Source: Candidatus Roizmanbacteria bacterium RIFCSPLOWO2_02_FULL_40_13 (GTDB lineage Bacteria; Patescibacteriota; Microgenomatia; UBA1406; GWC2-37-13). Taken from it: DNA of 64,000 nt. Below the pieces are notes generated by a model. The model did no database searches, was not told where the DNA came from, and worked only from the letters and a program-made list of their open reading frames with translations. The first letter of the stretch is position 1. Each line of letters opens with the position of its first letter. Where the stretch lies: the NCBI GenBank assembly GCA_001789965.1, contig MGBA01000021.1:153262-217261 (forward strand), written 5' to 3'. The translations under genes were made by a program, and so were the position numbers. This document shows positions 55,088-61,717 of the stretch, in pieces.

Positions 55088-55504
55088 ATGAAAAAAATTC
55101 CACGAGTGGGTCTTGCGGTTTTAGTACTTCAAAAAGGGAAGATTCTTTTGGGAAAAAGATATTCAACTATTGGTAAATCGACATGGGGTCCCCCGGGTGG
55201 GCATTTAGAATTTGCAGAAACATTAACTGACGGCGCAAAAAGAGAGTTAAAAGAGGAAACAAATCTTCTTCCCAATTCGATACAGTTTATTACTATCACA
55301 GAGGAAGTCTATGAAGAATTAGAGAGACATTATGTAACGATATGGTTTGAGGTAGTTTGCAAGTCAGGAGTTCCAAAAATTACAGAGCCTGATAGAATCG
55401 GAGAATGGACATGGTTTGACTGGAGCGCTCTACCTAGTCCTCTATTCCTTCCTGTAAAAAACCTTATTAAGACAGGCTATAAACCCTCAAACAAGACTGT
55501 ATAA
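55088..55504 (+). CDS. Nudix hydrolase (first copy), starting at the tRNA-Leu 3' end
   Basis: 138 residues. The Nudix box is GHLEFAETLTDGAKRELKEE plus TNL, fitting G-x5-E-x7-REUxEExGU with Asn for the last Gly, as in several MutT/MTH1 relatives. PRVGLAVLVLQKGKILLGKR is the first strand pair. Nudix enzymes cleave nucleoside diphosphates joined to another group; the specific substrate is not visible. There is no space for a promoter or ribosome site of its own: the ATG is 1 base past tRNA-Leu, and its stop overlaps the tRNA-Thr promoter. Confidence 0.92.
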   Translation: MKKIPRVGLAVLVLQKGKILLGKRYSTIGKSTWGPPGGHLEFAETLTDGAKRELKEETNLLPNSIQFITITEEVYEELERHYVTIWFEVVCKSGVPKITEPDRIGEWTWFDWSALPSPLFLPVKNLIKTGYKPSNKTV

Positions 55505-55505
55505 T
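55500..55505 (+). promoter_or_regulatory. Promoter -10 of tRNA-Thr(TGT)
   Basis: TATAAT overlapping the stop codon of the first Nudix gene, 10 bases before the tRNA. Confidence 0.6.
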
Positions 55506-55515
55506 AGTATTTATT

Positions 55516-55589
55516 GCCCTTCTAGCTCAATGGCAGAGCAGCGGTTTTGTAAACCGTCGACCGGAGTTCGATTCTCCGGAAGGGCTCCA
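55516..55589 (+). tRNA. tRNA-Thr (anticodon TGT)
   Basis: 74 bases including an encoded CCA: acceptor GCCCTTC/GAAGGGC, anticodon stem GCGGT/ACCGT with loop TTTGTAA (anticodon TGT, codon ACA), T arm CGGAG/CTCCG, discriminator T. The convergent threonine synthase gene ends 2 bases later. Confidence 0.95.
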
Positions 55590-55590
55590 T

Positions 55591-56967
55591 TTATTCTCTA
55601 TCTTTGTTCCGAAGAAGAAAATTTTGAAATTCAGAGTAATCTTTTCCGATAGGAGTTGAGTCCTTTTTCTTTCCAACTACTTCTTCTAAGCCATAAGGCA
55701 TCGGAACTTTTCTACCAATAAGAGGTTCGACGGTATCTGGAAATTTTGCAGGATGTGCCGTCATAAGAACTACTCCCTGACCTTTGAAATTTGTACTTTG
55801 ACGAAAAGATGATAAGCCCTGAAAAGCGGTCGCGCTGTGAGGTTCCATAACATACCTATAATTTTCCCAAACTTTTTTCATAGAACTCTTCTTTTCCTTA
55901 TCTGTAAAGAAGGTACCGTATATGTCGCTTCTAATTTTCTTCAAATCACCATCATATAGATCCATGAGTCTTTCAAAATTATTAGGATTTCCAACGTTCA
56001 TTGACGGCGAATTGGTTTCAATAGAAGGCCTAGGAAGGAACTTTCCTGATTTTAAATAATCAGGCACGACTCTATTCATATCGGTTGAAGCGATAAACTT
56101 CGCTACAGGTAGTCCCATTTTTTTTGATATAACTCCGGCGGTTAAATTTCCAAAATTACCACTTGGCACAGAGAAAACTATCCTATCTCCACTATTTAAA
56201 CCCTTTCGTCTAAGTTCAGCGTATGCCCAAAAGTAATAAAAAGTCTGGGGAAGAAGAAGTCGTCCGAAATTAATAGAATTGGCTGACGTTAACCTCAAGG
56301 CATCTTTTAAAACAGGATCCTGAAAAGCCTGTGTGACTAAAGCCAGGCAATCGTCAAATGTTCCATCAACTTCCAGCGTCCAGATGTTGCTGTTTTCTCC
56401 ATACGTGGTAAGTTGTTGTTCTTGAAGTTTGCTAACCTTCTCTTTAGGAAACAGAATAGTAACTCTAATTCCCGGCACATTAAGAAAGCCGCTCGCCACT
56501 GCACTTCCAGTATCGCCTGAAGTAGCAACAAGTATCGTCAGCGGTTTTACTTTCGCTCCCTTTAGGGCGTCTATATGTAAAAAATAAGAAAGCAAGCGCG
56601 CCATAAAACGAGCCCCAAAATCCTTAAAAGCAGCTGTTGGACCATGAAAGAGTTCTAGTAAATGAGTATTTTTGTTTAACGTAAGCAGAGAAATGTCAAA
56701 ATTAAAAGCTTCCCTGATGATTCTTTTCATTGTTGAAGCCGGGATATTTTTTCCTAAAAGTTTCGTTGCTACCTCAAAAGAAACTTCATGAAAAGAAAGC
56801 TGTGGAAGTATGTCGAAGAAATCTGAAGGAAACGTTGGAATTTTTACTGGCATATAAAGACCTGCATCGGGAGCAAGACCCTTCATAACAACTTCTCGTA
56901 AAGATGCTTTTTTAGAAAGATTTCTCGTACTGCGAAATGATCGATTGTTTAATTTTCCTACAGTCAT
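55591..56967 (-). CDS. thrC: Threonine synthase
   Basis: 458 residues, PLP fold type II. The cofactor lysine is Lys115 in FHGPTAAFKDFGARF; LVATSGDTGSAVASGF is the phosphate-binding loop; RSTRNLSKKASLREVVMKGL is a typical N terminus. It converts O-phosphohomoserine to threonine. No thrB, hom or other pathway gene lies in the window. It has its own promoter and stands tail-to-tail with tRNA-Thr. Confidence 0.93.
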   Translation of the reverse strand: MTVGKLNNRSFRSTRNLSKKASLREVVMKGLAPDAGLYMPVKIPTFPSDFFDILPQLSFHEVSFEVATKLLGKNIPASTMKRIIREAFNFDISLLTLNKNTHLLELFHGPTAAFKDFGARFMARLLSYFLHIDALKGAKVKPLTILVATSGDTGSAVASGFLNVPGIRVTILFPKEKVSKLQEQQLTTYGENSNIWTLEVDGTFDDCLALVTQAFQDPVLKDALRLTSANSINFGRLLLPQTFYYFWAYAELRRKGLNSGDRIVFSVPSGNFGNLTAGVISKKMGLPVAKFIASTDMNRVVPDYLKSGKFLPRPSIETNSPSMNVGNPNNFERLMDLYDGDLKKIRSDIYGTFFTDKEKKSSMKKVWENYRYVMEPHSATAFQGLSSFRQSTNFKGQGVVLMTAHPAKFPDTVEPLIGRKVPMPYGLEEVVGKKKDSTPIGKDYSEFQNFLLRNKDRE

Positions 56968-56974
56968 TTATCCT

Positions 56975-56980
56975 ATTATA
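56975..56980 (-). promoter_or_regulatory. Promoter -10 of thrC, leaderless geometry
   Basis: Minus strand TTCATTGTTATAAT, with TG-T before the hexamer (extended -10), 7 bases before the ATG. The same 14 bases precede tRNA-Leu(GAG). Confidence 0.7.
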
Positions 56981-57050
56981 ACAATGAATACCATCATTTA
57001 TTATAAGTTTTGAAAATATCATTGTAAAGCTCCTATGAATGAATAATTGT

Positions 57051-57056
57051 TATAAT
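57051..57056 (+). promoter_or_regulatory. Promoter -10 of tRNA-Arg-Nudix
   Basis: AATTGTTATAAT, extended -10, 11 bases before tRNA-Arg. It also has to serve the Nudix gene that begins inside the tRNA CCA. Confidence 0.65.
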
Positions 57057-57067
57057 ATCCTTATATT

Positions 57068-57144
57068 GACCTCGTAGCTCAACTGGATAGAGCAATTCCC
57101 TTCTAAGGAATAGGTTGTGCGTTCGACTCGCACCGAGGTCGCCA
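57068..57144 (+). tRNA. tRNA-Arg (anticodon TCT)
   Basis: 77 bases with an encoded CCA: acceptor GACCTCG/CGAGGTC, anticodon stem ATTCC/GGAAT with loop CTTCTAA (anticodon TCT, codon AGA), T arm TGCG/CGCA, discriminator G. The A of its CCA is the A of the next gene's ATG. Confidence 0.95.
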
Positions 57145-57569
57145 TGCGACGAAAAATAGAGGTAGTGATAATAGCTCTCATCAAAAAAAACAATAAGTAT
57201 CTTCTCACCAAACGCTACGATCCTAAAAACAAGGCCGTACATAATACATGGCAGCTTCCTGGTGGAGGACTGGAGTTTAACGAAACAATTATTCAAGGTC
57301 TCCATAGGGAATTATTTGAGGAAACAGGACTCAAAGTAAAAATACTCCAGCTAGTTCCTTATATTCACGAGAAAATCTTTTTCAATAGTGGGTGGCATGG
57401 AGTAGCGATCTGCTTCTTATGTGAGCCGCTAAATGAGAACGTAGAAATAAAACTTGATGATGAGGCTACAGAATACGGCTGGTTTACTCACAAAGAAATT
57501 CTAAAACTAAGACTTCACCATGGTACGGCAGCTGTAGTAAAGAACGGAATGAAGCTTTTACGCAGCTAA
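57144..57569 (+). CDS. Nudix hydrolase (second copy), start codon overlapping tRNA-Arg CCA
   Basis: 141 residues from the ATG at 57144; the frame stays open upstream but runs through the tRNA. Nudix box GGLEFNETIIQGLHRELFEE plus TGL, a full match to G-x5-E-x7-REUxEExGU. KIEVVIIALIKKNNKYLLTK starts the fold. It differs clearly from the Nudix protein at 55088, so the two are not a recent duplication. Substrate unknown. Its 3' end overlaps the convergent ROK gene by 12 bases. Confidence 0.9.
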   Translation: MRRKIEVVIIALIKKNNKYLLTKRYDPKNKAVHNTWQLPGGGLEFNETIIQGLHRELFEETGLKVKILQLVPYIHEKIFFNSGWHGVAICFLCEPLNENVEIKLDDEATEYGWFTHKEILKLRLHHGTAAVVKNGMKLLRS

Positions 57570-58649
57570 GCAGGCGGCAACAGCTGCCCCTTCAAGACAT
57601 GCATTGGAGCTCACAATAGACGTAGTTTGAAAAACATTATCTAGGTCCCTTCCTAAATACTTTCGTATTGCGTCAGCTTCCCATTCAGGAAAGCCGAATG
57701 CTTTTTGTACTCCTCCGTGAAAAACAACAGCGGTATGATCTCGTTCGCCAAGAGGAAGAGAAAAAAGGTTTCCCAGACCAAGTATTACGTGACCTACGAT
57801 GCCGGCTGCATTCATGTACAGTCTTTTTGCTGTTTCATCGCCTTGAGCCGCCATTTTTGCTAGCTCTATACCAGTAACTCTTTTTCCATAAACTTTAGAA
57901 GCAGTTTTTTCCAGCCCCGCAACACCTCCCGCTACAAGTTCGAGACAAGTATGCGATTTACTCTGAAGTTCTTTTGTAGTTTCGCAAATCTCTCTAACCT
58001 GAAAAGGATTAAGATCGTCAGGAACTTTAAGGTGTCCCGCCTCAGTTCCTATAATTTTGTCGTCTTGTAAGACGGCCGCTCCCAAACCACCTCCCAAAAT
58101 TATTAGTAAAAAGTTTTCGAAATCTCTACCTTCCCTACACAGCGCTACTGAACTCGAGATGAGACATGCAGTTGCATCATTTTTTACACTTACAAGACGA
58201 GGGAGAACTCGTTCCAAATGTCCGCTGTATTCGGTTTGTAATTCTCGAAACATTGCCATCATGTTGGCAGCATGCTGTGGTTTTCCTTCTTCCATTGGTC
58301 CCGCAAACGAAAGACCTACGGGCAGCCGCTCATTGTTTGAAATTTCAGCAACTTGGTGAAGAAAATCAAGGTATCCTTCTCCATTTTGTGACTTTTGAAC
58401 CAAGTCGTCGTCTTCCTGTAAGAACTCCCCTTGTCTAATTCTGACTTTCCTTGCGGTAATCTTATCTCCTCCCATGTCGATCCCCATATAAACTCTGTCA
58501 ACTCCCTGTAAATGTCTAAGTACCTTTTTCGGGTCAAAACGACTGGAGGCAGACAAAATCAAGCTTTCAGAAGTAAACTCTACAAGTAGTTCTTGAGAGA
58601 GAGGTGGAATTTCCATAGGTGTAGATGGCCCCGTCCTTTCTCTTACCAT
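57558..58649 (-). CDS. ROK-family sugar kinase-like protein
   Basis: 363 residues. ASKHA fold motifs: GIDMGGDKITARKV (phosphate 1), VGLSFAGPMEEGK, VSVKNDATACLI with the catalytic-type Asp, IILGGGLGAAVL (phosphate 2), and TEAGHLKV. The zinc motif of most ROK kinases (C-x-C-G-x-x-G-C) is missing; only CLEL remains. About 50 N-terminal residues precede the fold and are unassigned; a second ATG at 58616 is possible. It probably phosphorylates a hexose or amino sugar; the sugar is unknown. No repressor HTH is seen. Confidence 0.83.
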   Translation of the reverse strand: MVRERTGPSTPMEIPPLSQELLVEFTSESLILSASSRFDPKKVLRHLQGVDRVYMGIDMGGDKITARKVRIRQGEFLQEDDDLVQKSQNGEGYLDFLHQVAEISNNERLPVGLSFAGPMEEGKPQHAANMMAMFRELQTEYSGHLERVLPRLVSVKNDATACLISSSVALCREGRDFENFLLIILGGGLGAAVLQDDKIIGTEAGHLKVPDDLNPFQVREICETTKELQSKSHTCLELVAGGVAGLEKTASKVYGKRVTGIELAKMAAQGDETAKRLYMNAAGIVGHVILGLGNLFSLPLGERDHTAVVFHGGVQKAFGFPEWEADAIRKYLGRDLDNVFQTTSIVSSNACLEGAAVAACLAA

Positions 58650-58713
58650 AAAGATATGGAGCCTACTTTAGTACTATTCTAAAGAAAAATCAAGAGTGTT
58701 TGCGCTTAAAGTG

Positions 58714-58795
58714 TGTCGAGGAGAGGACTTGAACCTCCACGCCTTGCGGCACAGCCTCCTCAAGACTGCGCGTCTACCAGTTCCGCCACCTCGAC
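58714..58795 (-). tRNA. tRNA-Leu (anticodon GAG)
   Basis: 82 bases on the minus strand: acceptor GTCGAGG/CCTCGAC, anticodon stem CAGTC/GGCTG with loop TTGAGGA (anticodon GAG, codons CTC/CTT), long variable arm, discriminator A, no encoded CCA. Reading the loop one base earlier would give TGA, but that breaks the stem. Confidence 0.92.
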
Positions 58796-58806
58796 TATGA
58801 ACGTTA

Positions 58807-58835
58807 ATTATAACAATGAAGAAGAGATGGGTCAA
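58807..58835 (-). promoter_or_regulatory. Promoter of tRNA-Leu(GAG), -35 and -10
   Basis: Minus strand TTGACC, 17 bases, TATAAT (within TTCATTGTTATAAT), then 11 bases to the tRNA. The -35 box overlaps the ruvB stop codon. This is the best sigma-70-type match in the window. Confidence 0.75.
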
Positions 58836-59824
58836 ACTAGCTCCTGCTGATCTACCATACCTTTTAGTCCCATATGTTTGAGAGCTTTTCCTGTGAGGAC
58901 TCTACCGCGCGAGGTCTTCTTTATGAAACCTATTTGTAGAAGATATGGTTCTATAAACTCCTCTACCGTTCTTTTATCTTCAGATAGGGAAGAGGCAAGC
59001 GTTTCTACACCTACAGGATTATTTTGAAATTTCTTCCCTACGGTTCTCAAATAATTTTTATCGATATCGGCCAGACCATACTCATCAAGTTCTAAAAGCT
59101 CAAAAAGTTTTTCTAGAAGCCCTATATCTATCTTTTTGTGATTGTCGACTAAAAACATGTCGTGAGCTCTTTTAAGAATTCTATTTGCGATTCTCGGTGT
59201 CCATCGGGCTCTTTGAGCAATTTGTTTTGCAGCGTCACGATCTAAAGGAATTTTAAGAATTTTTGCAGATCTTTGAATAATCTCAACCATTTCTGGCTCT
59301 GAGTAATAGTTGAGTCTTAGGAGAAGACCAAAACGGTCTCTAAGTGGCGCAGACAAAAGAGCAAGTCTGGTTGTTGCTCCCACTATTGTAATGTTGGGAA
59401 CAGGAAGTCTTACAGTACGTGCAGACGGACCTTTTCCTATAATTATATCTAGAGAATACTCCTCCATCACTGGATAGAGCATTTCTTCCACTGCTTTTGG
59501 CAGACGGTGAATTTCATCTATAAACAATACATCGCGATCCTTTAAATTGGTTAAAATGGCAGCAAGGTCTCCTGATTTTTGCACTGCGGCACCCGAGGTC
59601 ACTTTAATATCACCGACAAGTTCATTGGCGATTATATTGGCAAGAGTAGTTTTTCCGATTCCTGGAGGTCCATATAGGAGAATGTGTTCGGAGACTTTTC
59701 CTCTACTTTTTACCGCTCTGATAAATACCTGCAGAGTTTTAACGACCGAATGCTGTCCTATGTAATCTGAAAGTTTACTTGGTCGCAAGTTGGTAGTGTC
59801 TAATCTTTCTTCTGCTGTCAACAT
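58832..59824 (-). CDS. ruvB: RuvB, Holliday junction branch migration motor
   Basis: 330 residues from the ATG at 59824. An in-frame ATG at 59830 touches the -10 hexamer, so the second ATG is the likely start. DYIGQHSVVKTLQVFI, Walker A GPPGIGKTT (about 52-59), Walker B LFIDEIHRL, sensor GATTRLALLSAPLRDRFG and a C-terminal winged helix (LQIGFIKKTSRGRVLTGKA) are all present. With RuvA it drives branch migration. It lies 36 bases downstream of ruvA with its own promoter. Confidence 0.96.
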   Translation of the reverse strand: MLTAEERLDTTNLRPSKLSDYIGQHSVVKTLQVFIRAVKSRGKVSEHILLYGPPGIGKTTLANIIANELVGDIKVTSGAAVQKSGDLAAILTNLKDRDVLFIDEIHRLPKAVEEMLYPVMEEYSLDIIIGKGPSARTVRLPVPNITIVGATTRLALLSAPLRDRFGLLLRLNYYSEPEMVEIIQRSAKILKIPLDRDAAKQIAQRARWTPRIANRILKRAHDMFLVDNHKKIDIGLLEKLFELLELDEYGLADIDKNYLRTVGKKFQNNPVGVETLASSLSEDKRTVEEFIEPYLLQIGFIKKTSRGRVLTGKALKHMGLKGMVDQQELV

Positions 59825-59830
59825 AGGCAT

Positions 59831-59836
59831 ATTATA
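59831..59836 (-). promoter_or_regulatory. Promoter -10 of ruvB
   Basis: TATAAT on the minus strand, directly abutting the ATG at 59830 and 6 bases before the ATG at 59824. The spacing decides for 59824. Confidence 0.7.
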
Positions 59837-59860
59837 CTCAAGAAGTTTAAAGGATGTTCT

Positions 59861-60439
59861 TTACTTGGAAGGCGAAGATGCATAGCGTAGTCCTTCTTTT
59901 ATTTTTTCTTCAACACTTAGATTTTTAGGAATTTTTGAAAGAACTTGTTTTGCCTCTTTTGATTTATATCCCAGAGAGACCAAGACATCAACAACTGTTT
60001 TATCATCTTCAGAAAGAAACATTTTTTCAAGTTGAAATTCTTGCTTAAACTTTTGGGAAAGTTCGAGAATGATCTTCATTGCGGTTTTCTTTCCCAAGCC
60101 GGGAACTTTGCTAAAATACTCAACGCTATTTTCCTGCACGGCATTTACCAGTTCGTCTTCCTGGGAAAAAGAAATAATGGAAAACGCTGTTTTCGGACCG
60201 ACTCCGGAAATTCCGATTAATAGTTTAAATAATTCTTTTTGCTTTTTATTTTCAAATCCGAAAAGAATATGTGCATCATCCCTTACTTGTAGGTAAGTGT
60301 AAATCTCAATTTGGGTGTTTAATTTTTGAGAAAGGAAAAAAGGAGGTAGTAATACTTCGTATGAAATTCCGTCTTTTGTCTCAAGTAAACCAACATTTCC
60401 GTCAAGTTCCAAAAGATTTCCTTTTATTTTTCCTATCAT
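59861..60439 (-). CDS. ruvA: RuvA, Holliday junction-binding protein
   Basis: 192 residues. Domain I OB fold (MIGKIKGNLLELDGNVGLLE), domain II with two HhH motifs (LIGISGVGPKTAFSII and FSKVPGLGKKTAMKIILEL), and domain III (VVDVLVSLGYKSKEAKQVL) that binds RuvB. It forms the tetramer on four-way junctions. Its start overlaps the enolase stop by 4 bases (ATGA). Confidence 0.95.
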   Translation of the reverse strand: MIGKIKGNLLELDGNVGLLETKDGISYEVLLPPFFLSQKLNTQIEIYTYLQVRDDAHILFGFENKKQKELFKLLIGISGVGPKTAFSIISFSQEDELVNAVQENSVEYFSKVPGLGKKTAMKIILELSQKFKQEFQLEKMFLSEDDKTVVDVLVSLGYKSKEAKQVLSKIPKNLSVEEKIKEGLRYASSPSK

Positions 60440-61713
60440 TTCGTTTGTTTTAATTCCTCCCGCTCAATTTGCCACAAACGATTGTATTTTGCAACTCGTT
60501 CTCCACGGGAAGGTGCGCCAAACTTTACAAAATCCGCTTGAACGCCAACTGCAAAATCTGCAATGAAACTGTCATTTGTTTCACCACTTCTATGCGAGAC
60601 TACATAGTTGATGTTATTTTTTCGTGCAATATCAATAACCTCCAGAGTTTCCGTAATGGTTCCGATCTGATTTGGCTTAACCAAAATTGTAGTACAGGCT
60701 TTTTCTTTAATTGCCTTGAGAAACCGTTCCTTATTGGTCGCTAAGAGATCGTCGCCGACAAGATAAATGTTATTTGAAATTTTTCCAAGAAGCTTTTTCC
60801 AACCGTCAAAATCATCTTGATCTAAAGGATCTTCTAAAGTAAGAAATGCATATTTTCGAGTAAGGTCGACAAGATATTGAATAAACTCTTCTTTTGACAT
60901 CGGATGGTTTATTTCTTTAATTACATATCTATCATTTTTGTAAAAATGAGAAGCGGCTATGTCAAGACCGACAAAAATATCAACTCCGGGCCTGAGATTT
61001 TTTCTGTTAAGAGCTTCTACGAGAACTTCAATAGCGTCAACGTTTGAACTAAGACTTGGACTGAACCCACCTTCTTCACCGACTGAAATGTTCGCGTTGC
61101 GATACGCAAGAACTTCTTTTAATTCGTGAAAGACCTCGACGCCAATCTGATAAGCTTTTGAAAAACTAAAAGACGAAGAGGGAAGGATCTGAAACTCTTG
61201 AAATTCAAGATTGTTATTGGCGTGCTTTCCTCCGTTTATAATATTGAAGATAGGAGTCGGAATCTTTTCAACTTTTATTTCATTTTTAAATAGCCTTTTG
61301 TACAACTTGTTGACGTAGGCATGAAGAGGAATGCTTTCAGAAAGAGCGGCGGCTTTTACGAATAGCTGAGACACTGCAAGAATTGAGTTTGCTCCAAGTT
61401 TTTCTTTCTTTTTACTTCCGTCTGCTTTTGCAAGCCAGTGGTCAACTTCACTTTGTTTGGTAGGGGAAACACCGACCAGTTTTGGAGCAATAAGTTCGTT
61501 TATTATGTTAACTGCACGGAGTACTCCCATACCTCGGAATCTTTGTGTATCAGCGTCTCTGAGTTCAAGTGCTTCGTATTTCCCGACAGAAGTACCTGCA
61601 GGAATAGATGTTACTACTTCCCTGTCGTCATCAAGCCACAACCGAGCTTCTATAGTGGGAAATCCCCGAGAGTCAATGATTTCGTATGCGAAAACCTTTT
61701 TTATGCTTGCCAT
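60436..61713 (-). CDS. eno: Enolase
   Basis: 425 residues. EIIDSRGFPTIEARLWL and PAGTSVGKYEALELRD start the protein; GGKHANNNLEFQEFQILP holds the substrate-loop His and Glu, SVGEEGGFSP the general acid Glu, LVKPNQIGT the catalytic Lys, and SHRSGETNDSFIADFAVG the conserved end. It interconverts 2-phosphoglycerate and phosphoenolpyruvate. Coupled to ruvA downstream and 4 bases after ppsA upstream. Confidence 0.97.
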   Translation of the reverse strand: MASIKKVFAYEIIDSRGFPTIEARLWLDDDREVVTSIPAGTSVGKYEALELRDADTQRFRGMGVLRAVNIINELIAPKLVGVSPTKQSEVDHWLAKADGSKKKEKLGANSILAVSQLFVKAAALSESIPLHAYVNKLYKRLFKNEIKVEKIPTPIFNIINGGKHANNNLEFQEFQILPSSSFSFSKAYQIGVEVFHELKEVLAYRNANISVGEEGGFSPSLSSNVDAIEVLVEALNRKNLRPGVDIFVGLDIAASHFYKNDRYVIKEINHPMSKEEFIQYLVDLTRKYAFLTLEDPLDQDDFDGWKKLLGKISNNIYLVGDDLLATNKERFLKAIKEKACTTILVKPNQIGTITETLEVIDIARKNNINYVVSHRSGETNDSFIADFAVGVQADFVKFGAPSRGERVAKYNRLWQIEREELKQTK

Positions 61714-61717
61714 ATGG

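Noticed and set aside
58731..58770. Reading the minus-strand tRNA at 58714-58795 as tRNA-Ser(TGA)
   Set aside because: That anticodon register breaks the anticodon stem; CAGTC/GGCTG pairs fully with GAG in the loop, and the discriminator A suits Leu.
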